DNA of 64,000 bases from Pyruvatibacter sp. HU-CL02332 (GTDB lineage: Bacteria > Pseudomonadota > Alphaproteobacteria > CGMCC-115125): contig NZ_BAABWK010000002.1 in NCBI RefSeq assembly GCF_040362765.1, positions 496,001 to 560,000 of the forward strand, read 5' to 3'. Of this stretch, positions 29,092 through 38,138 are shown piece after piece. The position numbers were made by a program, and so were the translations under genes. The notes beneath the pieces are model-generated. The model saw nothing but the letters and a program-made list of their open reading frames with translations. It was not told where the DNA came from and ran no database searches. How positions within the stretch are numbered: position 1 is the stretch's first letter; each line of letters begins with the position of its first letter.

Positions 29092-30396
29092 CTATTCCGC
29101 TGCGACCGCTGAACCACCGCTGGATGCGGTAGCCTTGCGGGCAGCAATTCGTGCTTCAAATTCCGGCCGGAAGTGGCGAATAACGCCCTGCACTGGCCAT
29201 GCGGCGGCATCGCCAAGCGCACAGATGGTGTGGCCTTCGACCTGCTTTGTGACTTTGAGGAGCGTATCGATCTCCTCTATCTCAGCTTCACCCTTTGCCA
29301 TGCGTTCCATGACACGCCACATCCAACCTGTGCCTTCGCGGCATGGGGTGCACTGACCACAGCTTTCATGCTTGTAGAAATAGGACAGACGGGCGATCGC
29401 TTTGATGATGTCCGTCGACTTGTCCATGACGATCACAGCCGCTGTACCCAGCCCAGACTGCACGTCCTTGAGCGCGTCAAAGTCCATCAGAACCGTGTCG
29501 CAGATGTCTTTGGGAAGTAGCGGAACAGAAGACCCACCAGGAATGACCGCCAACAGATTGTCCCAGCCACCACGCACGCCGCCTGCGTGTCGCTCAATCA
29601 GCTCCTTGAGCGGGATCGACATTTCTTCTTCCACATTGCACGGATTGTTCACGTGCCCGGAGATCGAGAAAACCTTGGTGCCGGTGTTGCCGGGGCGACC
29701 AAAGCCGGCGAACCAATCACCACCACGACGCAGGATCGTGGGCGCCACAGCAATGCTCTCGACGTTGTTGACGGTCGTCGGGTTGCCATAGAGGCCCACA
29801 TTGGCAGGAAATGGCGGTTTCAACCGCGGCATGCCCTTCTTGCCTTCCAGGCTCTCAAGCAACGCTGTTTCTTCACCGCAGATATATGCGCCTGCTCCAT
29901 GGTGAACGATTACATCAAACGGATAACCAGAGCCGCATGCGTCTGGTCCGATGAGGCCTGCCTCATAGGCTTCGTCAACCGCGTCCTGTAACCGGTCGCG
30001 CTCGAAAATGTACTCACCGCGCAGATAGATATATGCGTGGTTCGCGCCCATGGCGAAGCCGGCTACCAGGCACCCTTCGATCAGCTTGTGCGGGTCATGC
30101 CGCATCATTTCCCGGTCTTTGCAGGTGCCGGGTTCGGACTCATCGGCATTGACCACAAGGTAGTGAGGACGACCGTCACTTTCCTTTGGCATGAAAGACC
30201 ATTTCAGGCCGGTCGGAAAACCCGCACCGCCGCGTCCGCGCAGACCAGATTTCTTGACTTCCTCAATGATCCAATCGCGGCCCTTGGCCAGCAGTTCCTT
30301 GGTGCCGTCCCAATCGCCGCGCTTGCGAGCGGCTTCCAGGTTCCAGCTTTCAAAGCCATACAGGTTCGTGAAGATGCGGTCCTTATCTTCAAGCAT
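29092..30396 (-). CDS. nuoF: NADH-quinone oxidoreductase subunit F
   Basis: NADH- and FMN-binding subunit where electrons enter complex I. It has the nucleotide-binding glycine motif [20 protein letters not shown], the FMN region [15 protein letters not shown], and the N3 cluster ligands [12 protein letters not shown]. 434 residues (51 kDa homologue). It begins 2 nt after nuoE. Confidence 0.97.
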   Translation of the reverse strand: MLEDKDRIFTNLYGFESWNLEAARKRGDWDGTKELLAKGRDWIIEEVKKSGLRGRGGAGFPTGLKWSFMPKESDGRPHYLVVNADESEPGTCKDREMMRHDPHKLIEGCLVAGFAMGANHAYIYLRGEYIFERDRLQDAVDEAYEAGLIGPDACGSGYPFDVIVHHGAGAYICGEETALLESLEGKKGMPRLKPPFPANVGLYGNPTTVNNVESIAVAPTILRRGGDWFAGFGRPGNTGTKVFSISGHVNNPCNVEEEMSIPLKELIERHAGGVRGGWDNLLAVIPGGSSVPLLPKDICDTVLMDFDALKDVQSGLGTAAVIVMDKSTDIIKAIARLSYFYKHESCGQCTPCREGTGWMWRVMERMAKGEAEIEEIDTLLKVTKQVEGHTICALGDAAAWPVQGVIRHFRPEFEARIAARKATASSGGSAVAAE

Positions 30397-30398
30397 GA

Positions 30399-31025
30399 CT
30401 AAGCTCCCTCACCTTCTGCAGACATGTGCGGAACATCCTGAAGCGTCGTCGCGCCGCCTGCTGGTTCAGATGACTTGCGGCCGGTCTGGGAGCCAATGCT
30501 GACATCACGTCCAGCAGCGAGATCGTCCAGCAGTTTTTCAAAATTCTCTGCACTCAGATCTTCGTAGTAGTCATCGTTGATCTGAACCATTGGCGCGTTG
30601 GCGCAGGCGCCGAGGCATTCAACCTCAAGCCACGAGAAGTTCCCATCGGTGGAAACCGTGCTTTGCTCGCCGATCCGCTTGCGACAGACTTCTTTTAGAT
30701 CGTCAGCCCCACGCAGCCAGCAGGGTGTCGTGCCGCAAAGCTGGATGAAGTGCTTACCCACGGGCGACAGATTAAACATCGTGTAGAAGGTCGCTACCTC
30801 AAGCACGCGGATGTAGGACATGTCCAACATCTCCGCGATAACTCGAATAGCTGGTTCTGGCAGCCAGTAGTCGTGCTGCTTTTGCGCCTGCCAAAGAAGT
30901 GGAATGACTGCGGACGCCTGACGGCCGTCAGGGTACTTCGCAATCGTCTTTTTCGCCCACTCCAGGTTTTCAGGAGTGAATGCAAAACTTTCAGGCTGGT
31001 TGGGATCCAGACGCCGGACGCTCAT
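30399..31025 (-). CDS. nuoE: NADH-quinone oxidoreductase subunit E
   Basis: Thioredoxin-fold subunit with the [2Fe-2S] cluster N1a. The four ligands lie in [11 protein letters not shown] and [12 protein letters not shown]. At 208 residues it is longer than the core family (about 160-170); the extra C-terminal 35 residues (starting about [15 protein letters not shown]) are polar and probably disordered. It overlaps nuoD by 4 nt (ATGA). Confidence 0.96.
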   Translation of the reverse strand: MSVRRLDPNQPESFAFTPENLEWAKKTIAKYPDGRQASAVIPLLWQAQKQHDYWLPEPAIRVIAEMLDMSYIRVLEVATFYTMFNLSPVGKHFIQLCGTTPCWLRGADDLKEVCRKRIGEQSTVSTDGNFSWLEVECLGACANAPMVQINDDYYEDLSAENFEKLLDDLAAGRDVSIGSQTGRKSSEPAGGATTLQDVPHMSAEGEGA

Positions 31026-32245
31026 CGGTCCACCTCGCCAAACACAATATCAAGGGAGCCAAGAATGGCAGACACGTCCGCCAGCATGTGGCCTTTACAC
31101 AAATGATCCATCGCATGCAGGTGCGAAAAGCCCGGTGCGCGCAACTTGCACCGGTAAGGCTTATTGGACCCATCAGAAACCAGGAACACGCCGAATTCAC
31201 CCTTAGGCGCTTCCACCGCTGCATACACCTCACCGGCAGGCACGTGATAGCCCTCGGTATAGAGTTTGAAGTGATGGATCAGCGCTTCCATGGAGCGTTT
31301 CATCTCACCGCGTTTGGGCGGCACAATCTTGCCATCAGTAGAAGAGACCGGTCCCTCACCCTCAGGACTCCGCAACTTTTCGAGGCACTGCTTCATGATG
31401 CGGATGGACTGGTGGCACTCCTCAACGCGGCACAGATAACGGTCATAGCAATCACCATTCTTGCCAACCGGAATATCGAACTCCAGCTCTGAGTAGCACT
31501 CGTAGGGCTGCGACCTGCGCAGGTCCCACGCCATGCCGGACCCGCGAACCATCACGCCGGAGAACCCCCAGGCAAGTGCATCCTCTTTGGTAACAACCCC
31601 AATATCGACATTGCGCTGCTTGAAAATACGGTTGCCCGTCAGCAATGCCTCAATGTCATTCATGACCTGCGGAAACTCGTCGCAGAAGACCATGATGTCA
31701 TCCAGCAACTCGTTGGGCAGGTCCTGATGCACGCCACCTGGACGGAAATAGGCTGCGTGCATGCGGCTGCCTGATGCACGCTCGTAAAACACCATCAAGC
31801 GCTCGCGCTCTTCGAAGCCCCAAACGATCGGTGTCATAGCACCCACGTCCAGCGCCTGCGCCGTGATGTTGAGGATGTGAGACAGCAAGCGGCCAATCTC
31901 GCTGTACAGTACCCGAATGAGCTGGCCACGCTTGGGAACGGTAATACCATGCAGACGTTCGACGGCCATCGCAAAGGCGTGTTCCTGGTTCATTGGGGCC
32001 ACGTAATCGAGGCGGTCCAGGTACGGCACGGCTTGCAGGTAGGTCTTCTGCTCCATCAACTTTTCAGTGCCGCGATGGAGAAGGCCGATATGCGGATCGA
32101 CACGCTCGACCACTTCGCCATCCATCTCGAGCACGAGGCGCAGCACGCCATGAGCAGCTGGATGCTGAGGACCGAAATTGATTGTTATGTTATCGGTCTT
32201 GTCGGTGTCGTCGCCGGGGGAGACATTTGTCGGGGCAATGTTCAT
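31022..32245 (-). CDS. nuoD: NADH-quinone oxidoreductase subunit D
   Basis: 49-kDa homologue that lines the quinone site. It begins the conserved domain with [20 protein letters not shown] (quinone-head histidine) and ends with the family terminus [28 protein letters not shown] lies mid-protein. 407 residues, stand-alone rather than fused to NuoC. It overlaps both neighbours by 4 nt. Confidence 0.97.
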   Translation of the reverse strand: MNIAPTNVSPGDDTDKTDNITINFGPQHPAAHGVLRLVLEMDGEVVERVDPHIGLLHRGTEKLMEQKTYLQAVPYLDRLDYVAPMNQEHAFAMAVERLHGITVPKRGQLIRVLYSEIGRLLSHILNITAQALDVGAMTPIVWGFEERERLMVFYERASGSRMHAAYFRPGGVHQDLPNELLDDIMVFCDEFPQVMNDIEALLTGNRIFKQRNVDIGVVTKEDALAWGFSGVMVRGSGMAWDLRRSQPYECYSELEFDIPVGKNGDCYDRYLCRVEECHQSIRIMKQCLEKLRSPEGEGPVSSTDGKIVPPKRGEMKRSMEALIHHFKLYTEGYHVPAGEVYAAVEAPKGEFGVFLVSDGSNKPYRCKLRAPGFSHLHAMDHLCKGHMLADVSAILGSLDIVFGEVDR

Positions 32246-32874
32246 TTGGGCTGCTCCGCCTTCTCATCCCCTGGAAGGACGTATTCAGCACCTTCCCACG
32301 GGCTCATGTAATCAAAGCTGCGGAATTCCTGCATGAGCTTTACAGGCTCATAGACCACTTTCTTCTGTTCGTCGTCATAGCGAACTTCGTAGTAGCCGGT
32401 GAGTGGGAAGTCCTTGCGCAACGGATGCCCCTCAAAACCGTAATCGGTGAGAAGACGACGAAGGTCCGGGTGGCCGGCAAACTGAACGCCGTACATGTCC
32501 CAGATTTCACGCTCTTGCCAGTTGGCTACTGGATAAACAGAAACGCAACTTGGAACCAGCGTATCCTCGTCAGCTTCAATCTTGATGCGGATACGTTGGT
32601 TCAGGGTCATTGAAAGCAGGTGATAAACCACGTCGAACCGACGCTGCCTCGCTGGATAGTCGACACCTGTGATGTCGATGAGAGTTGTAAACTCACAACC
32701 GCTTCCATCGCGCAGAAACTTCAAGACCCGGACGATCTCGCCAGCAGGTACGGTAATCGCCAACTCGCCAAAAGCGACCTCGTGGCTTTCCACAAGATCG
32801 CCAAGGCCCCCGGACACCTGCTCTGCAAGGTCCGTGAGTGTTTCTTCGCTGGGCGTCACGTCAACAACCGACAT
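32242..32874 (-). CDS. nuoC: NADH-quinone oxidoreductase subunit C
   Basis: 30-kDa homologue of the peripheral arm. Typical motifs: [40 protein letters not shown] and [20 protein letters not shown]. 210 residues. An 87-nt gap separates it from nuoB upstream. Confidence 0.97.
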   Translation of the reverse strand: MSVVDVTPSEETLTDLAEQVSGGLGDLVESHEVAFGELAITVPAGEIVRVLKFLRDGSGCEFTTLIDITGVDYPARQRRFDVVYHLLSMTLNQRIRIKIEADEDTLVPSCVSVYPVANWQEREIWDMYGVQFAGHPDLRRLLTDYGFEGHPLRKDFPLTGYYEVRYDDEQKKVVYEPVKLMQEFRSFDYMSPWEGAEYVLPGDEKAEQPK

Positions 32875-32961
32875 GGCTTGCTTTCGCTGTTCTCGTTACA
32901 GGCTGCGCATCAGCAACCTTTGGGCGGGATGCACTGTGCCTAACGGCACGTGCGGGTTAGG

Positions 32962-33564
32962 TCAGCGCACGATCGTGCTTGTGCGCCGGATTTTCTTTTG
33001 AAGCTGCAAAATGCCGTAGAGCAACGCTTCAGCCGAAGGCGGGCAGCCAGGAACATACACATCAACCGGGACGATCCGGTCACAGCCGCGCACGACAGAG
33101 TATGAATAGTGGTAGTAGCCGCCCCCGTTAGCGCAGGAGCCCATGGAAATCACATAGCGGGGCTCGGGCATCTGGTCGTACACCTTGCGCAATGCCGGAG
33201 CCATCTTGTTGGTCAGTGTGCCTGCCACGATCATCACGTCTGAGTGGCGGGGGCTACCGCGCGGCGCGAAACCAAATCGCTCAACATCATAACGCGGCAT
33301 CGATGACTGCATCATTTCAACAGCGCAGCACGCTAGGCCGAAGGTCATCCACATCAATGAGCCGGTACGACCCCACGCGATAAGATCTTCCAGGCTGGTG
33401 ACGACAAAACCCTTGTCGTCCATTTCTTCAGTGATCTGCCGGACCAGTGGGTCATTGTCCGCATCGGAAGGTTGCGGCGCTCGCATCAGATAGCCGGTCT
33501 TGGGATCAATCAGACCGCCAGTGCCTTCAGGAACCAGGACACCGTCTTTGGTTTCTATTCCCAT
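32962..33564 (-). CDS. nuoB: NADH-quinone oxidoreductase subunit B
   Basis: Holds cluster N2, the last electron carrier before quinone. Ligands are in [11 protein letters not shown] (tandem Cys), [20 protein letters not shown] and [16 protein letters not shown]. The start is put at [16 protein letters not shown] (200 residues), which overlaps nuoA by 10 nt; the longer frame would add 24 residues out of keeping with the family. Confidence 0.96.
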   Translation of the reverse strand: MGIETKDGVLVPEGTGGLIDPKTGYLMRAPQPSDADNDPLVRQITEEMDDKGFVVTSLEDLIAWGRTGSLMWMTFGLACCAVEMMQSSMPRYDVERFGFAPRGSPRHSDVMIVAGTLTNKMAPALRKVYDQMPEPRYVISMGSCANGGGYYHYSYSVVRGCDRIVPVDVYVPGCPPSAEALLYGILQLQKKIRRTSTIVR

Positions 33565-33920
33565 TCCAGCGCACCTTTTTTCCACTCGTACACAAACCCA
33601 ATGGTCAGGATGCCGAGGAACACCATCATCGACCAAAATCCGAACATGCCGATCTCGCCTAGGGAGATTGCCCAGGGAAAGAGGAATGCCACTTCAAGAT
33701 CAAAGATGATGAAGAGGATGGCGACCAGATAAAACCTCACATCAAACTTCATGCGCGCATCGTCAAAGGCATTGAACCCGCACTCATAGGCTGAGAGTTT
33801 TTCCGGGTCAGGGTTTGACGGCGCAATAATCATCGGCGCGACCAAAAATGCGGTCACCAGCACGATGGAAATGCCGAGGAAGAAGATGATCGGCAGATAA
33901 TTGGCAAGAAGCTCAGGCAT
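33555..33920 (-). CDS. nuoA: NADH-quinone oxidoreductase subunit A
   Basis: Three-span subunit at the junction of the two arms of complex I. It has [20 protein letters not shown], the flexible loop with the conserved cysteine, and [23 protein letters not shown] at 33920 ([16 protein letters not shown]) gives 121 residues, the usual length; an ATG at 33962 would add 14. First gene of the 14-gene operon. Confidence 0.95.
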   Translation of the reverse strand: MPELLANYLPIIFFLGISIVLVTAFLVAPMIIAPSNPDPEKLSAYECGFNAFDDARMKFDVRFYLVAILFIIFDLEVAFLFPWAISLGEIGMFGFWSMMVFLGILTIGFVYEWKKGALEWE

Positions 33921-34438
33921 GGGCCCTGTCTTAAACGTGTTTGCGGGGACATGAGAAGCCATATCCCGCGACCCGGCTGTTTCGCCGCGCCTTCCGCCCT
34001 TCCCTCCGTTTCACGTCCAAAAAGTATGGCGATTCACTTGTAGTCAGGATTGGGCGCCACTATATCCCCGCGCCGCAGCATTTCAACGTGCTGAACGAGT
34101 GGTTTTCGCTGCTTTTTCGCATGTCGAGACTGCGCTAGACGCATGTGAGGGCCAATGTTGCGAGGCGTTATTAAAAACCGGCCGTTTCAGCCGGCAGAGT
34201 CAGTTCGGGGCCTCGCGCAGGCGCAATGGCTGACCCTATTGGCTGGACAAAGTTTGGTCTGAAGTTGGGTTGCCCCATGTGGCCCAATCTGCCTCAAGCG
34301 GATGGATTAGAGTTTCTGATTTTGCAGGGCCAAATCCAGCTGATCCGAGGGAAGACAAATGAGTTTTAGAAATCTATCAGCACATCTTGGTGAGCTGCTT
34401 CCTGATACGCAAACCGCCATTCTCAGACTTGCTGAAAA
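33921..34438. other. Intergenic region upstream of nuoA, after tRNA-Asp
   Basis: About 500 nt without a supported protein gene. It holds a hairpin touching the tRNA-Asp 3' end (34416-34442), an intrinsic terminator for that transcript (34173-34194), and presumably the nuo promoter in the last 200 nt. No clear -35/-10 pair was found for nuo. Confidence 0.45.
34173..34194 (-). terminator. Intrinsic terminator downstream of tRNA-Asp
   Basis: The minus strand reads CCGGC, a 7-nt loop, GCCGG, then TTTTTAATAA. The stem is only 5 bp but GC-only and followed by five T. It would stop transcription from tRNA-Asp before the nuo operon. Confidence 0.6.
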
Positions 34439-34515
34439 TGGCGGGAGTGACGGGACTCGAACCCGCGACCTCCGGCGTGACAGGCCGGCACTCTAACCAA
34501 CTGAGCTACACCCCC
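34439..34515 (-). tRNA. tRNA-Asp (anticodon GTC)
   Basis: 77 nt with encoded CCA. Acceptor GGGGGTG pairs with CACTCCC, discriminator G. D-arm is TAGCTCAGTTGGTTAGA; anticodon stem CCGGC/GCCGG with loop CTGTCAC; T-loop TTCGAGT. All arms close, and the discriminator and anticodon fit aspartate. Confidence 0.97.
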
Positions 34516-34584
34516 GCGTAAGGGTTCCGCAGGCACAGTTTTGCGCTGCGGAGCGGCGTGTCTAGGGCACCCTATAGGTAGGTG

Positions 34585-37068
34585 TCAAGCACCTGCGGAC
34601 CCTAAAGCTGTGGATTTCTCTTCCGCACCGTCTTTTGGCTTGCTGCCGCAGAGTTTGTGGAGGCTTACAGCCAGTGCCTTGACCGAAATAGGCTTGGGCA
34701 CAAAGTCGGTCATTCCGGCAGCCAGGTAGTCCTGTTTGGTACCCCGCATTGCGTGCGCCGTAATCGCAATAATGGGTAGATAGCGATCGGTATCACGTTC
34801 TTCTTCACGGATCAGGCGGGTTGCCATAACACCATCGATATTTGGCATTTGGACATCCATCAGCACCGCGTCATATGCAGTGCCACGCACAGCTTCGATG
34901 GCCTGAGCTCCGTCTTCGACAAGGTCGTAGGTGTATCCAAGCCTGGAGACCATCGCCGTGATAACCCTTTGGTTTACAGCATTGTCTTCAGCAATCAGCA
35001 AATGAGGCTTTGAAGGATCGTTGACGGCATGTTGCGCAGAAAAGGCTTCGAGTTTAGACGGAGATCGGTTGACCGCCTCATCTAGTGTTGGCATCGGCTC
35101 CGTGGAAGCATCAACATTTGCGGCCCTGACCTTCATCGGCACTGCTGTGGGTGCAGGTTCAAGATGATCATCGCCAAAAGCATCGTTAGGTTCGGCAAAA
35201 TCAATTGTGAACCAGAACGTGCTGCCCATCCCAGGCTGACTTTCCACGCCTATTTTACCGCCCATGCGTTCAGCAAGCTGCTTACATATCGCGAGCCCCA
35301 AACCGGTACCGCCAAATTCCTCGAAGGTTTTGCCGGAGGCCTGAACGTAGGGTTCAAACAGTCGCGCCTGCGCATCACCGTCGATTCCGATACCGGTGTC
35401 TTGAATTGAACATCTCAGCTTGGCCCGATTGTCCGTCCCTTCCGTCATTGACAGGTAGACATTGATCGTACCCGCGTCTGTAAACTTCAGCGCATTGCCT
35501 ATGAGGTTGGACAGGATCTGACGCAATCGTACCTTGTCAGCAACAATCGCTTCGGGAACCTGGGGATCCACATCCAGGAAAATTCCCATATCACGCTGTG
35601 CGGCACCGGGGGCAAACAGGTGGATGACCCCCTGCACCAAGTCGTACGGTCGAAACTCTACCGGGTTCAGCTCAAGTCGATTGGCGCCAAGTTTCGACAG
35701 GTCAAGCAAGTCATCAAGGATGGCAAGCAAACCGCGCGCGCTGTCGACGGCGATATCGGCAAGAGGCTGCTGGTCTGAGTTCAAGTTGGCACTTGTCAGG
35801 AGATCAAGCATCCCGATGATGCCGTTTAGAGGCGTTCGAAGCTCATGGCTTACCGTTGCCACGAATTTGGATTTGGCTTCGCTTGCTTCCAGTGCATCCA
35901 CACGCGCCTGGCGCAACTCCTCCTCGGCCTGGCGGCGCTCGGTGATGTCGCCAACGGCACATACCACGCGACCAGGTTTGCCATCACTGTTGAAAGACGC
36001 AACTGCTTTGACCTGCACCCACCCGTCCGTGCCATCAGCTCGCACGAAGCGCACTTCGCCGTCACAGCGATTACCTGTCTTAAATGAGCGGTCGATAAGG
36101 CTGTAGAAAGATTTGCGGTGTTCGGGGTGAATGAATGCTCTGACAACATCGGCGTCAAACGCATTTCCTGTTTCAGTTACGCCGAGGATTTCCTTCAGCC
36201 GCTCAGACATGAAAATGACATCGGAGCCGAAGTCCCAATCCCATAAACCGTCACGGGAAGCCTCCACCACCATGCGCAGGCGCTCTTGTGTCACCTGCTT
36301 TGCGAGGTCTTCTTCACGCTCCGATGTTACGTCGTGGAAGACGCCAAACAGTCTGGCAGCGCCGGGCACATCGGCGTTTTCGACCTCGCCTCGTGAGACA
36401 ACATATCGAACGCTCCCATCGGGGCGCAAAATACGTAGGTCAAATTCGAACGCTTCACCGGTCTCCAAACTATGGCTGATGCAGTCGCGCACGCGCTGCC
36501 GATCATCAGGATGGTACGCCGCAATGGCTGTATCGATATTCACACCTGATGGATCTGGTTCAAGACCATGGATTTCAAATACGCGGTCGGACCACAGAAC
36601 ACTTCCGGTCGAGACGTCATACCGCCAGTAGCCTGTGTTGCTTATGGTCTGGATGCGATCCAGCAATGTCTTGTAGTGACCTGTTGCCCACAGAGCTTGG
36701 CGTTCCGACGTGGTTTCCGACACACAAACGAACAGGAGGCCTTTTGTGTTGAGTGCGGGTTTGAACTCAAGCTGGAATGACCGACCAAGTTGTGTGTTTG
36801 CGGCAAGATCCATCGACAATGAGCCGCCCTTGAGGCCTGCCATGGATGCAATCCAGCGGATGTTCTCATCGGCACCGCGGAACGTGTTGATCCAGCCGTC
36901 CCCAAGAAGTGCTTTGCAGTCTAAGGAAAGCAGTTCGCAGGCACTGTCTGACGCAGCAAGGCAATCTCCCTGCGCATCTATGAGAAGCGTTGGGCTTGGC
37001 AGCCAATCGATTGGTGGCACACTTTCAGCAGCATCAGTGCTGGGTGCCTCCGGACCTGTGTCCCTCAT
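34585..37068 (-). CDS. Soluble PAS-containing hybrid histidine kinase
   Basis: Two-component sensor of unknown signal. No membrane spans or signal peptide are seen, so it is cytoplasmic. Domains in order: a PAS-like region (about 25-120), PAS (about 140-250, YWRYDVSTGSVLWSDRVFEI), PAS (about 270-390, LWDWDFGSDVIFMSERLKEI), HisKA with the phospho-histidine in ATVSHELRTPLNG (about residue 408), HATPase (NLIGNALKF, DTGIGI, FGGTGLGLAI) and a C-terminal receiver (about 690-805) with phospho-acceptor in VLMDVQMPN (about 737) and conserved KP. It lacks an HPt domain, so it must pass phosphate to an unlinked HPt protein. No regulator gene is adjacent. Confidence 0.92.
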   Translation of the reverse strand: MRDTGPEAPSTDAAESVPPIDWLPSPTLLIDAQGDCLAASDSACELLSLDCKALLGDGWINTFRGADENIRWIASMAGLKGGSLSMDLAANTQLGRSFQLEFKPALNTKGLLFVCVSETTSERQALWATGHYKTLLDRIQTISNTGYWRYDVSTGSVLWSDRVFEIHGLEPDPSGVNIDTAIAAYHPDDRQRVRDCISHSLETGEAFEFDLRILRPDGSVRYVVSRGEVENADVPGAARLFGVFHDVTSEREEDLAKQVTQERLRMVVEASRDGLWDWDFGSDVIFMSERLKEILGVTETGNAFDADVVRAFIHPEHRKSFYSLIDRSFKTGNRCDGEVRFVRADGTDGWVQVKAVASFNSDGKPGRVVCAVGDITERRQAEEELRQARVDALEASEAKSKFVATVSHELRTPLNGIIGMLDLLTSANLNSDQQPLADIAVDSARGLLAILDDLLDLSKLGANRLELNPVEFRPYDLVQGVIHLFAPGAAQRDMGIFLDVDPQVPEAIVADKVRLRQILSNLIGNALKFTDAGTINVYLSMTEGTDNRAKLRCSIQDTGIGIDGDAQARLFEPYVQASGKTFEEFGGTGLGLAICKQLAERMGGKIGVESQPGMGSTFWFTIDFAEPNDAFGDDHLEPAPTAVPMKVRAANVDASTEPMPTLDEAVNRSPSKLEAFSAQHAVNDPSKPHLLIAEDNAVNQRVITAMVSRLGYTYDLVEDGAQAIEAVRGTAYDAVLMDVQMPNIDGVMATRLIREEERDTDRYLPIIAITAHAMRGTKQDYLAAGMTDFVPKPISVKALAVSLHKLCGSKPKDGAEEKSTALGSAGA

Positions 37069-37229
37069 AAATCTCTGCCTTGAACTACGTCCCGGCTAGC
37101 AACCCGAGATTTTCGGCGCACGACTTCAAAATCGCTCCGATGTGCAACTCAACGCAATCTAGATAACAAAGGTAAATGCCCAGCTAAGCCTAAGGTGCCT
37201 GGTAGCCACGTCTGGGAGTCAAAGGCACA

Positions 37230-37305
37230 TGGTGGGCGGTGACGGGCTCGAACCGCCGACCCTCTCGGTGTAAACGAGATGCTCTTCCAGCTGAGCTAAC
37301 CGCCC
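37230..37305 (-). tRNA. tRNA-Val (anticodon TAC)
   Basis: 76 nt with encoded CCA. Acceptor GGGCGGT pairs with ACCGCCC, discriminator A. D-arm is TAGCTCAGCTGGAAGA; anticodon stem TCTCG/CGAGA with loop TTTACAC; T-loop TTCGAGC. All arms close. Confidence 0.97.
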
Positions 37306-37437
37306 ATGTGATGCCATATGGCTGACGCGCTCATTTTGTGAGGCGCGGAGGCAGGTCATACGCCACCTCGCGTCATTCGCCAAGAGGGATTTGGCTGCTT
37401 CTGGACACTTTTGGCTCATTTAGAGGCCATACAACGC

Positions 37438-37476
37438 AAAACGGCCCGGCAGCCCCTGTTGGGGCGCTCAGGCCGT
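37438..37476 (-). terminator. Terminator of hupB
   Basis: Nested arms on the minus strand (ACGGCC ... GCCCC AACA GGGGC ... GGCCGT) followed by TTTTGCG. It lies 56 nt after the HU stop. The T-run is short, but the stem is strong. Confidence 0.65.
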
Positions 37477-37532
37477 CCTGGTACCAATCAAAAGGGCTGT
37501 ACTCAGTGGTGCCCAATAGACGTCGGCTGAAA

Positions 37533-37808
37533 TCAGCTATTCACAGCGTCCTTCAGGCCCTTGCCAGCCTTAAACTTAGGCTGCTTCGACGCAGGTATCT
37601 GAATCTTCTCGCCAGTGCGTGGATTACGCCCTTCACTGGCAGCGCGTTGCGACACACTGAAAGTCCCAAATCCGACGATCCGGACTTCGTCACCACCCTG
37701 TAGGGTCTTGGTGACCTGGTCGAAGACGCTTTCAACTGCTGTTGTCGCATCGGTTTTAGACAGGCCGGTCTGTTCGGCCACTTCTGCAATCAGATCGTTC
37801 TTATTCAC
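37533..37808 (-). CDS. hupB: Nucleoid protein HU (beta-type)
   Basis: Small DNA-bending histone-like protein. It has the N-terminal dimerisation helices (MNKNDLIAEVAEQTGLSKTD), the conserved GFGTF turn and the DNA-arm region GRNPRTGEKIQIPASKQPKF with the intercalating proline. 91 residues, typical of homodimeric HU. It follows lon in the usual clpP-clpX-lon-hup order of proteobacteria, but with its own promoter region, since a strong terminator ends lon. Confidence 0.97.
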   Translation of the reverse strand: MNKNDLIAEVAEQTGLSKTDATTAVESVFDQVTKTLQGGDEVRIVGFGTFSVSQRAASEGRNPRTGEKIQIPASKQPKFKAGKGLKDAVNS

Positions 37809-38062
37809 TTTGAATGCCCCATCGCTTGGAATGTGGTGCGGTTTAGGACTTTGAGGTTAGACCCGCGCAGAAGCGCCGACCAAGGCTTTTTCCGCAGAAA
37901 TCCGGCAAAAAAGATGGTGCGGCGCACCATAGACGAAGCCGCGCACCATGTGGCTCAGAACCCTTAAACCCTTGAATTCAATCACTTTTTTGAATTGAGC
38001 ATCGCAAAATACGCTAAGCCATTGATAGACAAGCAGCTTTTGCGGCGCGGCACCATAAATCC
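37809..38062. other. hupB upstream region with repeated ATGGTGC half-sites
   Basis: No gene. It contains a near-perfect palindrome ATGGTGCG-G-CGCACCAT (37914-37930), another CGCACCAT (37942-37949), a related GCACCAT (38050-38056), and AT-rich TTGAATT repeats (37972-37997). These look like operator sites for hupB. No clear promoter hexamers were identified. Confidence 0.45.
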
Positions 38063-38098
38063 AAAAAAAAGCGGCGGGGCCAAGAAACCCCGCCGCTT
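38063..38098 (-). terminator. Strong intrinsic terminator of lon
   Basis: A perfect 11-bp GC-rich stem (minus strand AAGCGGCGGGG / CCCCGCCGCTT, 8-nt loop) followed by eight T. It starts about 40 nt after the lon stop and should insulate hupB from lon. Confidence 0.92.
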
Positions 38099-38138
38099 AG
38101 ATGGTTTTTCGAATCAGCCGCTACGGCTCGACAACGCC

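Noticed and set aside
34359-34496. 45-codon plus-strand frame with a fair ribosome binding site (MSFRNLSAHLGELLPDTQ...)
   Set aside because: Its second half is antisense to tRNA-Asp and yields the DGTRTRDLRRDRPAL string, a well-known false gene product across tRNA genes.
37219-37419. Frame over tRNA-Val on the minus strand
   Set aside because: It is a read-through of the tRNA itself (RLAQLEEHLVYTERVGGSSP...), a common artefact; there is no ribosome binding site.
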